This document shows, in pieces, positions 1 through 12,600 of a stretch of 64,000 nt of DNA. The position numbers and the translations under genes were made by a program. Within the stretch, counting starts at the first letter, position 1. Each line of letters opens with the position of its first letter. The notes under the pieces were generated by a model that ran no database searches, was not told the DNA's origin, and saw only the letters and a program-made list of their open reading frames with translations. The DNA comes from Diplonema papillatum (lineage: Eukaryota > Euglenozoa > Diplonemea > Diplonemida > Diplonemidae): assembly GCA_030068145.1 (NCBI GenBank), contig JAPJBO010000635.1, positions 1 to 64,000 on the forward strand. The letters are read 5' to 3'.

Positions 1-482
1 GAACCAAACACCATCGCAAAAAAAGAAAGTGCCGTTTGTGGCGGTCGAGGTGGTCGTTGACGAGGTGATGCAGACACCGCAAAGTGTACCGTATACTGGA
101 TGATGCACGAATGGTTGAAGAAACATTTAGGCTTGGAGGTGCGGCGGGGAAGCGAGGCGCCGCCACTTTGCACCGTCCGGTGCTCTGATACACTTCGCAA
201 ATACAACACATCACAACCCCCCGAATCAACAAACCCCAAGATCCACACCGTAAGCGCCCGAATCAAACCACCATGGCAAAAAAGGAAAATGCCGTTCGTG
301 AAGGTCAAAGTGGTCGTTGACGAGGCGATGCGGACTCCGCAGAATGGACCGTAAACTGGATGGCAATGACAAATGTTTGAACAAGGGATTAGACGTGGAG
401 GTGCAGCGGAAGTGAGATGCCGCCACTTTGCACCGCCCGGTGCACTACAGTTCGCAAACCCGACCCGCAACACATCACAAAA
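1..482. repeat. Two-copy tandem duplication, period 260 bp
   Basis: Two imperfect direct copies lie head to tail. GTGGTCGTTGACGAG occurs at about 50 and again at 310, and GCCGCCACTTTGCACCG at 159 and 419, so the period is 260 bp. The first copy may be cut by the window edge. A short open frame containing VVVDE is shared, but stop positions differ and amino-acid changes outnumber silent ones. I therefore treat it as non-coding. Confidence 0.75.
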
Positions 483-3400
483 ACCTCCTCCTGCAGTAAA
501 TTAGAGTAGTTTACGACCTGTGATCACGAGCTCGCACTCAGCTCCTGTGGCCATGGGCACCACTCTCCCTCCCCAAGCCTTCCCCTGCCTGCCTCCCCGC
601 TTATACGCTAAAGCCACACCCACCTCGTGTGGGGCGTATCCTTTTCCGGTGATACCATTCCTTCCTCGTTTTCTTTACGCTGGAACGAGGGGACTGTGTA
701 CGCCTGCACACTGGCGGGCAAGAACAGGCAACGACAGGCTCGGCACAGCCAATGGTGTATTGTCGGGTGTCCGATCGAGAAAACACCCAAAGCCCGAACT
801 GCAGACGCCCTGCGCGCATAAACAAAAGGAGCCACGGCTCCTGAGGGAAGAGACGTATTCGCAAAGAAACGGGCCGAGGGCACGAGCCCCGACGTAACCA
901 GGTGGAAGGGGCAGTGGGGTCTGTATGCTACGGCTGCGACGAACACGGTTCCAATCCAGTTATTGGGTGGTTGACGGCGGCGCATCCGCAGCAGCAGCGA
1001 AGTCAACCACCGCCACCGTCCACGCGCGGGCGGGGATGAACACGGAACCTTCCGAACCACGGAGAAGAAGAAGGCAGAGGAGAACCGGGGGTAGTGAAGT
1101 AACGAAGCCCGCGGGGTATCGGCACCAGTCTGTCGTGAGCGTGCCACACCCTGGCAAAGACAAGCACATTTGGCCAGGCGTGCAGGAGATTACTTGAGCA
1201 CGTGCCAGGCAAGCACCGGCAGCACAGGTCGCAAGTGCCAGCGAGGTAGTCGCATGGGGACCCCCAGTCCCAAACAGGGAAACTCCCCGAAACTACCCGA
1301 AACTACCCGAAACCCCCCGAAACTCCCCGAAACCTGGGTCAGGATCAGGTGGCCAAACTTAGCTGCGCCCGAAATTTACTGTTTCCCGAACTTTAACAGC
1401 TGCCTCCAGTCTCGCGCCAGCCTTTAGCCGAGCGCACGTACTTTAGAACGGAATAGGCTGGGTCCTGGAATAGGTGGTATGAAATCGAAGGAGGGGGTTT
1501 GAGTTCCGTTTTCGTGCTCAACCTGACCTGCTTTACTTCATTTGAACCCCTTTTGCAGTACAAAGTGGCCACCTCTCTAGTTCTGGCTGGGCGACTTGTA
1601 CCAGACAAAAGCGAATGCGTGGGCACGTATGGCAGCAGCCCAGGATACAGCGGGACTTCTCCATGAGTTTGCTAGTATGTCGTTCAAAAAAAACAAAGGG
1701 TTTGACCAGAAAAGTGCGGAACACAGGCAAGATAGCAGAAGTAAGGAAAAAAGTAAGAAGTAGAAAAAGAACAAGAAAGTGGTCACTGCAGGCGAACGCC
1801 AGGCCGGCGTGATCGATGATTGGGGCCACTTCTTTCGCCCGCTTCCCGGCTTTTGTCCAAGCTGGGCTTTCGTGCTTACTGGGAAGAACAAGCTTCGCCC
1901 TGTTTACGAACTAAGAACAGGGGTCGTTTGCGTGTTTGCCTGTATTGTTTAGGAGCTCCCGCGTCTAATGCGTGTGCGAAACAGAAATGCGCGGTATGTC
2001 GGCCCGCACCACTCCCGTCAATTGCACTACCGGCTTTCGGGTTCAGTGCTGCCGAGCACACCGGCTAACGCGTTGCGGGACACGCCCGAGTGCTGCCGTG
2101 TGCTTCGGCAAGGGCATACCGGTTCAGTTTGTCGTTCTACTACCGGTCATCATCCTGCCATTGAGTTGATGGTGCTCTCATGGTGGAGGGCGTGTAGAAC
2201 CCAAAATTCCAATATATGACCAACTTAAGTTCAAACCCGGTTTTGAAAACACCACTTGTACCCCTTTCACGCTTCGCTTTTTGTAGCACACCGGTATGCC
2301 GGAAAAGGTCACAGTGGCAGAAACGATGAAGATGATAATTGCCACAGGATTGATGAAAAGAAAACAAGAATTGGGCGTGAAGCGCACCGGGTTTTGCCTG
2401 ACCTCGCACCTACTTGATGCTCTCTTCGAACTCTGCTCCCCATACAAGTTTACCATCGTGCTGGGGCTACACAGCTCTAGGCAGTTCCCCGCGAACCAAA
2501 GTTCTGCAATGCCGCAAGGCCATGGCCTGCTACTTTCGGCAAGCTCCAATACTTGCTTAGGTGCGGTGCTATTACACATCTCGCTAGACCGGGCCTCAAA
2601 AGTGCCTTTTACACCAACTCCAGGCGGAGGTTCAAGCGTTGTTTATTTTCTTTTATTTTCTCCTTCGTTGGAGGCGTTAGTTCTGTGCTTTTTGATTGGT
2701 TGACAAAGTCGGGCTAAATATTGGCGCGGGGGGGCTTCCTGCCACCCGGCTTGCCCGCCCCTTTGATGCAATGTGCATTGTACATCGCCTGTCCTTCGGC
2801 TGAGATCAGGAATAGTTATTTCGGAGGAACCTCAAGTTCAGAGCCCATCCTTATCAGAAGCTGGAAGACTAGCTCAACAATGCAGGCTTCCACTTGTCTG
2901 TTTTCGTCGGTATTTTGTATTTTACACTTTTGTACAGCACGTTTCATAGTTTGACCAAGATCTAGTCCAGTTGCAGTGGGCTCATTTTATTTCTGTGCCT
3001 TCTCGAAACGCATGAACCAGTAGCGATGCCCTCGTTGAAACTAAGACTTACTCGTTTTTGACCTCGAGAGGATACGATGCTTGTCAAACTTTGAAATGTT
3101 GAGTTTTATGGAGAAAGCTGGCAAATGGACTTGGCTCGCTCCCATGGAGCACTTCTCCACCGCTTACGCATTCTTCAATGAGCAACGCATCCGTGGCGTG
3201 TATATATCGCTTTCAGGGGCAAGACGAGTCGCTTTCTCCCCTAAATCTCGATTTTTCGGGTCCCGGCACGCAAATTGAACGCGGCACCGTTGGTCGATAC
3301 CAGTTGCCAAGGTGTGTCCGCTTTCTAGAGTGACGTTTCTACCGGAGGGTGTGGGAGATGGGAAACCAAGACAAGAGTCCATTCTAGCCTTTTTCCTCTC

Positions 3401-3545
3401 CTGCCAACTTGCAGTGTGTTTGTAGTAGTGTCGAAACTAAAACGAAGAAACGAAGACGACTACTATCGACACTTACCACTTCATCCCGTACAATATAATC
3501 GAAAGCGGATCACACCAAAGTGCCTTGTCTTCTCCTTTTTTTACC
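483..3545. other. Non-coding stretch, no gene recognised
   Basis: Only short overlapping open frames are present and none shows a recognisable domain or consistent codon use. The one clear structure is a decamer array near 1279-1334. Confidence 0.5.
1279..1334. repeat. Decamer tandem repeat (CCCCGAAACT-like)
   Basis: About five units of a 10-bp motif run in direct succession, varying between CCCCGAAACT and ACCCGAAACT. It is a minisatellite-like array with no coding context. Confidence 0.8.
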
Positions 3546-3956
3546 ATATCACTCATTCCACAAAAAAGTGTCACAGATTTCGGCTTTTTTCGGACTTCTG
3601 CCGAAAATTTCCATCTGCAGGTCCGAAAATGGTCGGTTTCGAGATTTTGAGGACACGTTTGAATCCGTTGAGGACAGGGCTTTCCGAATACTTGGTCGCA
3701 TAAAAATTTTGACCGACCCCCCCCCCCGGAAATGCAGGTCGGCACCCGAAAAAATGGGGTCCTGGAGATCGGTTTTTTTCTCTCTGCATCCAGGAGGGGG
3801 TCAGATTTTGATCGCTGGGCTAGCTGGCAGCTTGCCCATAATCGCGCATCCCAGAACTACTCGAAAACCAAAAGAAATCCCAAAAAGACCTCGAAAATAA
3901 TTTCCAGACGGCTGCTTTTCACACCGAAAAATCGCAAAAAAAAAAATCGGACCGGG

Positions 3957-4018
3957 GGAATCGAACCACGGCCTACGGGGGCCCAGGAGGGTGCGGTAAC
4001 CGTTAGGCTATGTTGCCA
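3957..4018 (-). promoter_or_regulatory. tRNA-like internal Pol III promoter boxes (minus strand)
   Basis: On the minus strand TAGCCTAACGG (4010-4000) fits an A box and GGTTCGATTCC (3967-3957) fits a B box. The spacing of about 33 bases is that of a real tRNA. The acceptor and anticodon stems do not pair convincingly, so this looks like a tRNA-derived head, as in SINEs, or a tRNA pseudogene. A T-run follows downstream. Confidence 0.5.
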
Positions 4019-4220
4019 AACCTCGGGCCAAAATTCGCTTTTAGCGCCTGCTCAGTTGGAATTCTTATCGGAAAGTGCGAGATCGTCATTTACTCGTTTC
4101 CAGTGTCCCAGGACGGTATTTCTGCCCTCTGGGAGCTTATTTCGCCCGGTTTGCGAAGAACTCAAAATGAGTCCAAAATTCTCACTCCGTAGTGAACAAA
4201 AAATTTCTCCGCCGTTTTTT

Positions 4221-4290
4221 AAGCCCATGGTCCAGAGGTTACCACACCCACACAGGGGTTTGGGGGTCGGTGGTTCGATTCCCGCCGGAA
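4221..4290 (+). promoter_or_regulatory. tRNA-like internal Pol III promoter boxes (plus strand)
   Basis: TGGTCCAGAGG (4228-4238) resembles an A box and GGTTCGATTCC (4272-4282) is a full B-box match, 33 bases apart. The T and acceptor stems are broken, so it is not an intact tRNA gene. It points away from the similar pair at 3957-4018 in the same inverted-repeat element. Confidence 0.5.
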
Positions 4291-4534
4291 ATCGTTTTTT
4301 TGGGTTTTTGAAACAGCCCCAAAACCGACCTTTTGTCCATCTGCACGCCAGATTTTGGTCGCCACGCGAGCTGATTGCTTGCCCATAATCGCCAGGGATA
4401 GCTCTTTCCATCCCAAAAAAAATTTCCCAAAAATTCCAAAATTTTGACCCAAAACGGGCTGCTTTTCAGACGGAAAATCTGTGACACTTTTTCGTGGAAT
4501 GAGTGATATCATATGATATGCTTTTTTTTTTTGC

Positions 4535-7500
4535 CGCGCCGGCAGGGTTTTTTCTAGGATTTCAAATTTTCGAGCTGGAGTGGGGAAACTTTTCGACGCG
4601 TTTTCAGAGCCGAATTGCCAAGCAATCCACGCAAATTTGCGCTTTGTGGTGCTGGCTGCGGGCTTTTCCCCCAAGGCAGCTTAGTTCGACGTTCTCCTGG
4701 TGCCTATTAGGCCGGTTAGTTCGTTGTCTTCACATGGGTTCAGTTGCCACAGCAGGAAGGGAGTGAACGAGGGTTGTGTCACAAAAAAACGGGTGCTGCA
4801 TTTAGGAATGATAGTCGTGGAACAACCTGGGACAGATCCCACTATGCAGAATTGGCCTTCGCCTGCACAAAGTTTAGGCGACGGCTCGGGACCATCTCGA
4901 CAAAACGGTCAACAACCTTCTCCAAAAAGACCATCGAAAGCTCTGGTGGACCCTCGATACGGATGCGCAGGATCATATCCAAATGTCCGCTCGTGAGCCG
5001 GTTCCTTAAAAGATCCAGGGTGTCTTTGAGAACACTGAATGATCGCTCAACAGCACTCGTCCCTGAGGGATAAGTGGCGACCAACCGCATGGCGGAGACT
5101 GCACGTGGGAGTGCTTGCGCCTCGTGCTTCATGGCATAAAGCAAGGCATCCTGAAAGCTGAAAGCCTCGGGATCTGTGCACCTTTCCTTGGTCATCTGAA
5201 TGGTCTTGAGCAATTGGGGTAGCTCGTGCTTCACACCCCGACCCTGGGCAGCACTCCACATCGGCTGGAAATGTCTGTCCTCTTTTCCTGTCACTTGGAC
5301 CGTTTTGCACGTTGTGAAGTGTTCAACGAAAGTGTCGATCAATGCTGCATCACTATCGCAGTCGTGTCCGAACGCGTACTTTGGGTCAAAGAGAGCCAGC
5401 ACACTCACGATACCGTAATCCTTGAACCGGGTTTTGAGCTGCTCGACTAGCTTCTCACAGTAAACCTTTCCAGTCGCAGCATGGTAAAGGGACCACGATT
5501 GCTTGCCGACTGTCTTCCCGCTTGCGTGCTCGGATATGTACCAATTGTAGTACAGCGGCCACGTGTGGTAGCCAATGTCGGCAGGCTGGATGGACTGGGG
5601 GTCCAGGGTCGGGGGAGCGAGGTCTTTGATGGCAGTGATGGAACTGATTACAACTTCAACTTGTCGGGAAACACCGATGAGAGCGGAGGCCCCCTTTTGT
5701 AGCTGCAGGGAAAGAGGACAGACAATCCCAAAGATTTCACGCAAGAGGAAGAGGGACGCAATGAATGCCGGGGACAGCAACCGTGTGACAAGCCCAGTCG
5801 AAAGAGCGTCTCCGGACTCTGCCCGGAGGTCTTCGATTGTTTCGTAAATGGCTGGCCACGTGCGAAGGGTCACAGCAGCCGATCTCTCGTTAGTCAACCA
5901 TCTTGTATCACCGCTTTTAACCAAGACTTTGTTCGGCATTCGGCTGAACCTTTCCTTTTCCCTCACCTCCTGGATGGTGTCGCGGTACCGTCCCATCCTT
6001 TGTGTACTCGCCCTGAGGAAGAAGAACAAGTCCCTCAGGCTGTTGACACAACTGAGAACGTCAAAGGTGAGCATGGCAGCCCAGACAACTGCCAGTTGCA
6101 GTTTGTGAGAACTGCACCACACGTACACAGCGAAGGCATTGTACTCCCACTTCAGCCTTGCCTGAACCCCTCCAAACTCACCGCTCATGGTATTCGTGCC
6201 ATTAAGTGCAATCGCCACGAACTTTTCTGCGGGAACAGGGGCCCCCAAGGGCGGCACCGCCGCGTCCTGAGCGAGTTCCTCTGGTGGGAGACGGTACCGC
6301 AGGCGCTTGATGAGCTGCTTAGTGACACTTGCGGCATCCTTGCCAGCATCTAATGGAAGCATGCACCAAAAGACGTCCCACACCCCGCGCTCCGATGTTC
6401 CACGAAGGAAGATGGAGAGTTCCTCTTGGTGCTTCACATTCTCCGTCTCATCAGCCAAAATTGCGAGATACGGCGATTTCTTCACTCGCTCTTCAATTTC
6501 GGTCCTCAGGACCCAGTCGATTGCCTCCAGGATTTGAGTGGCAATGTTCGTGCTCGTGTAGGTTGCATTACGGGTGGAAGACACAAAGCTCCGGAGATCT
6601 GTGTCGGTTCGGGTGATGAGACGGATCAGGGGCTCGTAGTTGGTTGTGTGGGCTATCCCCTCCTTGACGAGAAAATAGCCACAACAACAAGCCACGAATA
6701 GCGAGCTTTGACTTTTGCAAACCGTTCGTCGTTGGCCCAGTCATCGCTCGCATCGGAATCCTCATCCTTCTCATCGACGCAGCTTTCGAGGTCTTCAACG
6801 ACAACGCTCTGATCCAATAACCGCGAGACCTCAAGATCCCACTGCTCATACGAAGCGATAGCTTGAACAGGGTCCTTCGTCTCTTTCTTCTTTCTTGCTG
6901 CCGCTCTTTCGTGCGGAGGCACAGTTCGTTCCGACACCGGTATGAATGTCTTCGGTTCTGCACTCCACTCAAAACCCTCCTCTCCTTCTGCTTTTCCCGC
7001 CCAAAGAACGTCGTCAGTGACCCCTGGAAACTGACACCGCAGCTGCTTTTTGCTCACCTTCGTGTGCCACTTCTTTGAGCTCTGCGACGTTCTCGAAGCC
7101 TGCGAGGCGGCGGAGTCGTTTGAGTGGCGTAAAAAACCCTGCAAGTGTTCCCTGCCGCGACATTGTTTGTGTTTCCGACGATGAACGTCAGTCCGTCGTT
7201 TTTATGTTGTTATTGTTTGTCTTCACACCCGCACCATTTCTTTTCCTTTATGTTGGTAGTTTCGGCTGATGCCCATGGCGATTTTGCGTAGTCGTCGGGT
7301 ACCGATTTGCAGGTCTTTGTTGGTTGCCACGATGCCCGTTCTGCCGCCTTGTCATCCCGGTTCCTGGTACCTACTACGAAGCCGTTGAGAACCTCCTCCA
7401 GTGTCATCTCGTTTTCGTCGGCGCCGCACAGGGGCTCGTTCTGTACTCTCTCAGGTGGGTCTCGTCGTTGGTTGTCAACACGTGCTGCATTTCCTGCTTG

Positions 7501-7718
7501 TCTCGTCTTTTTTTCTTTCTTCCTTTCTCTTCTTTTTTCTGCCCCTGTTTTCGCACTTCTGGAGCGATTGCGTTGCGATGTGGGGTCGCAGCTTTTCTGG
7601 CGATGCTGCAATGAACAGAAAAAAAAAACCCACTCCAGCCCACTCAGATTTTCGCCAAGAATCTGGAGTGGGGAAAATCCCCACTCCAGCCCACCCCAGA
7701 AAAAACCCTGCGCGCTGG
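4535..7718 (-). mobile_element. hAT-superfamily DNA transposon, decayed, with target-site duplication
   Basis: The element runs from CAGGGTTTTTTCT at 4543 to its inverted counterpart ending CCCTG at 7710, about 3.17 kb. The ends share CAGGG, a T-run and GCTGGAGTGGGG. The flanking 8 bp are CGCGCCGG (4535-4542) and CGCGCTGG (7711-7718), a 7/8 match of the length expected for hAT elements. It encodes one transposase on the minus strand. A short palindrome rich in CCCCACTCCAG lies inside the right end (about 7628-7693). Confidence 0.9.
4842..7144 (-). pseudogene. hAT transposase, frameshifted and with a substituted catalytic residue
   Basis: Two overlapping open frames make up the gene: an N-terminal part from 7144 and a C-terminal part from about 6695 to 4842. 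The shift falls near 6670-6695, where the second frame begins one base upstream of the first. That could be a lost base or -1 slippage. The C-terminal part shows hAT hallmarks: ILADET with the first catalytic Asp, the region ending TNTMSG, the segment CSSHKLQLA, and the dimerisation motif SAVERSFSVLK with the catalytic Glu near the end. The Asp normally found before GTNTMSG is Asn here (codon AAT rather than GAT). Shift and substitution together suggest an inactive transposase. The N-terminal part is acidic and has no BED zinc finger that I can see. Its true start is uncertain, and a further upstream frame at 7611-7210 lies inside the element. Confidence 0.8.
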
Positions 7719-9332
7719 CGAACGCACTGTGAAGAGGGCTAGATAGACGCAGTATCCGTCGGTGCGATGAAGGTTGGGAAGTTGGGTGATCCTCATTTCG
7801 CTTCGTTCTTTAGCTGCACGTTAGGCTAGTGCTGTAACAGCTCGACTACTCTTCTTCTTTTCCGCCCAGGCACGGAAGCCCAGCGTTGAAGGTTTTCGGC
7901 ATTACTGCAGAGCCGCGTCCCACGGGTCAGGTGGCTCCCGATTCTGCAAACTAGAGTGGCGAACAGGTGCCAAAGGAGGCCGTTGAGGGATTGTCACGCA
8001 CACTTTTCCTCAAGCTTGGTCGAGCTTCGTATGCAGCGGTGCAAACAAGAGACGACTAAAAGTACACTTTCGTTGGACAACGTTTACATCGTCCGGCCTG
8101 AGGACAAATTGCGACAGGAGTGACCTGCTACTTTGGTGCAGACAGATCCTCTGGTATTTGTTTCTCCTCAGCAACCTGCAGGCCGGCGCACAGAGTCGAC
8201 GCAGCAGTCTTCGCGGACGCTATGGTCGAAGCACCAGCCAGCCGTGAGCAGACGTGGCTGCCCTAAGAGCCGGTGTCAGGTATTCGAGCCTCGTCTCCGT
8301 TCGCGTTGCGCGCGATTGCTGACCGTATTGTTTGCACGACGTTTATGACGCTGCTGAACATGATGACAGGGTTGAATGCCGGCTGTGGGTGTGTTGTTTG
8401 GACATCGTGAAATAGCAAAGCCGTCCTCAAAATCGGGTTCCCGTTTTTTGCATTCAGCAGGCATAGGTGGTACCCATTCCATGCGAATGACTCTGTGACC
8501 AACCTCACCCAACTTTAAGCTTGCCGTTGCAAAGGTTTGCACCGATGCAATGACAATCACCCGACTATCCAGGACAGTGCCTCAGCGCAACGCCCCCACA
8601 GAAAATATTGTTTTCGCAGCGCGTTTGCGATACTCGTGACGGGTGTTTGCAGGGAGGAGCGACAGGTTCATAATATGCCTGAATCAGAGTCATTGCTTGC
8701 GCCCGAGAAGCTGTAGTTACGAACAGAGCATGAAATATTGGGGCGGATGAAGAGCACAGACGAAGCACACCACTTGTTCAAGAAGCTCCTTCCGCAGGTC
8801 GTCGATTGTTTTCCGGTCGCGTTTGAGAGGCGAAAGCTTCGTGATGATGAGGCTGTGTTTGCTGGTAGTGAGTGGGTACCGACAACAGAATAGGGGGAAC
8901 AAGGATTTTTGTTTCTGCCGTCTTGAAATGTTCGTTGGTAAAACTCCGGGTTTAAACTTTATTGCTTTGGATTCTGCAGGAAGCTTGCGGGAGAGCAGCC
9001 AACCTGGGGCCCGGCCCCCGGGCAATTTTTTGGGTTAGGATTACCACAGGAAAAGCACAGAAGCAATTCGTTAAGTGTTCCTGTCCAGGGTAAGACAGGT
9101 CCTTGCGCTCAACGGATTCAAAAGCGCTAATTCGTTCCATCGACCGTGTGTACGTGCAATCGAAGTGCTGTTTCGCGAGCTTCGAGCGGACAGCAAACCC
9201 AAGTTCACTACCGTCGGCAAGCAGAGCAAGTGCTGCGCCCTTCCTTCTCTTACCGCCGCCGGCAGGCAAAGGTGCCGACGTCACTGGTACGTGCTGCAAG
9301 GATGTGAATGGTGTGCACAATAACAAGGGAGA
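7719..9332. other. Non-coding stretch between the hAT element and the LINE copies
   Basis: No frame with a recognisable product is found on either strand. Short frames overlap one another without consistent codon bias, and I see no tandem array here. Confidence 0.45.
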
Positions 9333-9586
9333 GAGAGACGAGTTAGAGTGCAGGGACCATCTCTCCAAGGAGTTTCCGGTCTCCTCACTTCTCTTCGCGC
9401 TGCTACGGCGGGCGCTCCAGAGGCGCGCTGCAGGTTGCGGCTCTGCTACAGTGAGTGGCGGCACCGGAGTTGGTGCTGCAGCGGGCGCTCTGGCCGGCGG
9501 GTGATCTCGTCTCGCGGGGGGTCGCCGCCTTGTAGCGCTGCGGGCCCTCTTCTTCCTCGCGACTGCGCGGCCTGCGGCGGCGACAA
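9333..9586 (-). mobile_element. 5'-truncated second LINE copy, 3' end only
   Basis: Read on the minus strand this repeats the end of the main LINE: a stretch related to the last ~60 codons of ORF2, then GAGGAGACCGGAAACTC and GGTCCCTGCACTCTAACTC, then a TCTC tail. Translated, it keeps the arginine/proline/alanine-rich pattern of the ORF2 C-terminus but is broken by stops. It follows directly on the (TC)n tail of the main element, so two LINE 3' ends are stacked head to tail. Confidence 0.8.
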
Positions 9587-9677
9587 GATAGAGAGAGAGA
9601 GAGAGAGAGAGACGAGTTAGAGTGCAGGGACCATCTCTCCGAGGAGTATCCGGTCGCCCCACTACTATCCCGTACTA

Positions 9678-12600
9678 CTACGGCGGGCGCAAGTCGTTGC
9701 GCCGTGGGCGCGGAGCGAGCCGTGGCCCTGTCAAAGATGATTGTTGCACCGATGGTGGCGCAGCCGGGGGCGTTCTGACTGGCGGACGAGACCGCCTGGC
9801 AGGCGTGTGTTGGCACGTTGTTTCGCGGGCTCTCCTCCTTTTGGCAATAGCCCGCCCTATGGCGGCGGCTAGCATCTTGACAGAGAATCTCAACTCCCAC
9901 TGAACATAGGGTACGTCGTGCGGATATTCAGGCACGGCATCGTTCCAGCTGTTACGGGCGCAAATTGTTTCCAGCTTGCCCAACATCCACTCGGTCTTCC
10001 GTCCAGCCGCAAAGCGTGGGCGGTGGGTACAACCCGGCATAGCCGGCGCACCAAAACAGCGGAGGGAACAGACCCCCTGCCGCCACTTCCCAGGGAAGGA
10101 GGCGACTCCTGAGTCGGCGCAGCACAGGTCGTTGATAGCTCGCATAAGGTACCCAATTTGCAGCCCCTTCTCGGCGAAGGTTCTCCCTGGGAGCTTCGAA
10201 CGCGTAAATGCCTCAAAATCAAGCGCGAGTTCCACGCCTGTCGTCGGGAGAGGGTTGGAGCTGACCCATGATAGACTCCGCAGCCAGAAGACCAACGTCG
10301 CTGCGAAGCGGGTTCCGATGTTGGTCGTTAGCAACTTACGACTGTCCGTTGCTAAGTGTACGTCGTATTTCGTCGACGCACCTGAGGCGAGTTCCCAAGG
10401 GCGTGTTGCCGCAAGGCTCCGCTGCGCCTGCGCCATCTCGATTGAGATCGTACCGATCAGCCTCTGGATCTTCTCCAGGAGGTCAGGAGGGGTCCCGTAG
10501 GGGGGTATCCCTCTAATGCACAAGCACTGGGGCATGTCCCGGACCATCGCCTCAGCAATGCAAAACCGGGATCGCAGCTCGTTCCATCTACAACCTGGGC
10601 CCGGACATTGCCAGTAGTAATGCCACAGGGTCCCCGTCGCACCGCTGTCGCAGAACTCGCAGTCGCCGCTCCCCGAACCCCACTTCCTGCGGCACCATTC
10701 CCGTGAGTACACCGCTCCCCCAATACATCGACTGATCGCGGAACTCAATTTGTGGTCCGTCGCGCGGTTCAGCCAAAGCCGATTCATGGCACGTACGTCC
10801 ACCCCTCCTTCGATTCCGTCAAATCCTTGTCTCTGTGTGGTCAAGTAACGCCACGCGCGCAGACGCAGGCCCTCACGAAAGAGGTGTGGGGCTTCTTTAC
10901 CGAGTAGCGACACGGGAGTCCCGTCGAAAGACAGGGACTGGAAGCTGTGCTGCGTGGCCCGTAGGAATCTTATCTCCCGCAGAAGATTAGCCATAAGACC
11001 TACGGGACCCTTGATAGACGAGTCGGCTCCCACGCGAAGGAGAGCGTCCATCCTCACCCGAAACCTCTCTTTCCCGTATTGTTTCACGAACGTGCGGAAT
11101 AAGCTGAAACCTGAGGCGCATGCCGGATCACACAGGTGTGCTTTTGCAACCAGGGAGAGAACCGCAAGAGGGCTCTTCGCCCGGTTAGATCGAGGGATCA
11201 CGCAAGCGGAGAGTGCCGTTCGGAGCGTTGAGCTGTTGACGAAGCCACCTGTTGTATTCGTGCAGTAGGCCGCCCCGTAATACGCGGAGGCTGCGATCGT
11301 CTGCATTATGCGGAACTTCGTGCGATGCATGAGCGGCGCCGCCTCAAGTCTGGCCGCGGCCTCGACCGTGGCGTTGGCCCTGCGGTTGTCAACGGGTCCC
11401 TCTGTGCCCAGGGGGACACCCAAAACCTTCACTATTTTGCTCGATCGAATTATTTTGCGACCGATCACGAGGCGAGGAGGCTCTGGGGACGTCGAGAAGG
11501 AGACCGACTTGTCCTCGTTGAGGGCAAAGCCTGTCAGGCTGTCGAACACCTCTGTGGTTCGAATTCCCTCTTGGAGTAGCCTCGCAAGTTGCGACAGCAG
11601 GTACAGATCGTCGGCGAACGACTTCGGACTCACCCGAGCTCGGCTGACCAAGGCCTTCGAGAGAACAGAGAGGAGCGCGTTGATCAGGACCACTGATATC
11701 GGGCAGCCCTGGAGAATTCCGTTGGTGACAGTGAACATCTCGCCGACTCCCAAGGGGTACCGGAAGCGACGCCGCAGGTGCTTGTATATGTGGCGTAAGG
11801 GTGCCAGCACACGCTCGTGAAGCCCAAGCGCCTCCATCAAGTCGAGCACCAGGGCCTGAGGGACGCGGTCAAAGCACTTGGCAAAGTCGAGTGCGACCCC
11901 GCACAGGGGTGTACCGTTTGTCAGTGATTCCTCTATCGATAGGGCGATATCCATGACCACGTCGTCGCAGGAGTGGCCGTGCCGGAAACCATGTTGCGAC
12001 CCGTGAATCCATAGCTCTTGCCAGAGCATGACATCCTGTAGGCGCACGCTAGCCCAGAGTCGGTATACCACGCTCGAGACAGTAATCGGACGCAGCTTCA
12101 GTGGATCACTCCCTTCTCCTTTAGGAATTAAGGTGACCATTGCGTCCAGGACTCCGTCGGGCCAGAAGCCGGTTTCCTCTACCTCGTTGAGCACCGCGAC
12201 AAAGCTTTCCAGGATTGCATTCGGCAGAACGGCGATTTCACGCATGCGCCAGCCGTCGACACCGCAAGACGTCTGTACGCTCTTCTTTTTCGCCACCTGA
12301 CGAAGCCGCTCGGCCGTGATCGGATTTAGATTGCATGGGTGTTGCGTGATAAAGTCTTTGTACTCCTGGAAGAAAGGGGCAAACTCGGGTTCCCTCTTCT
12401 CGGCGTACATGCGGAGCACTGGATCCCAACTCCTCCTCACCAACGCGTCAACTTCTGCCAAGTTCGCAGTGAGCCGCCCATCGGCCCCAGTTACAAACGA
12501 TAACCCCGATGGCGCGTCTTTCTTCACCCAAGCGAACGATTCCTTCCCCAGGGGGTCGCGAAGCTCCCGCTGACTCCTCGCGCTCTTCAGGTATCTCGAA

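Larger units (their letters stand above)
3546..4509. mobile_element. Non-autonomous DNA transposon with 30-bp terminal inverted repeats
   Basis: The left end at 3550-3579 starts CACTCATTCCAC and the right end at 4476-4505 is its reverse complement with a single mismatch. ATAT lies at both outer edges (3546-3549 and 4506-4509), which could be a 4-bp target duplication, although ATAT is itself palindromic. The interior (956 bp between the ATATs) has no coding capacity. It does contain two tRNA-like A-box/B-box pairs in divergent orientation, listed separately. The element sits 33 bp from the hAT transposon. Superfamily cannot be assigned from the ends alone. Confidence 0.75.

Noticed and set aside
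3957..4290. Genuine tRNA genes
   Set aside because: A and B boxes and spacing fit, but acceptor, T and anticodon stems do not pair, so I list only promoter-like boxes.
8952..9662. Minus-strand 236-codon frame
   Set aside because: It reads through the truncated LINE copy in a partial frame; its start is a TC-repeat and its end has no domain.
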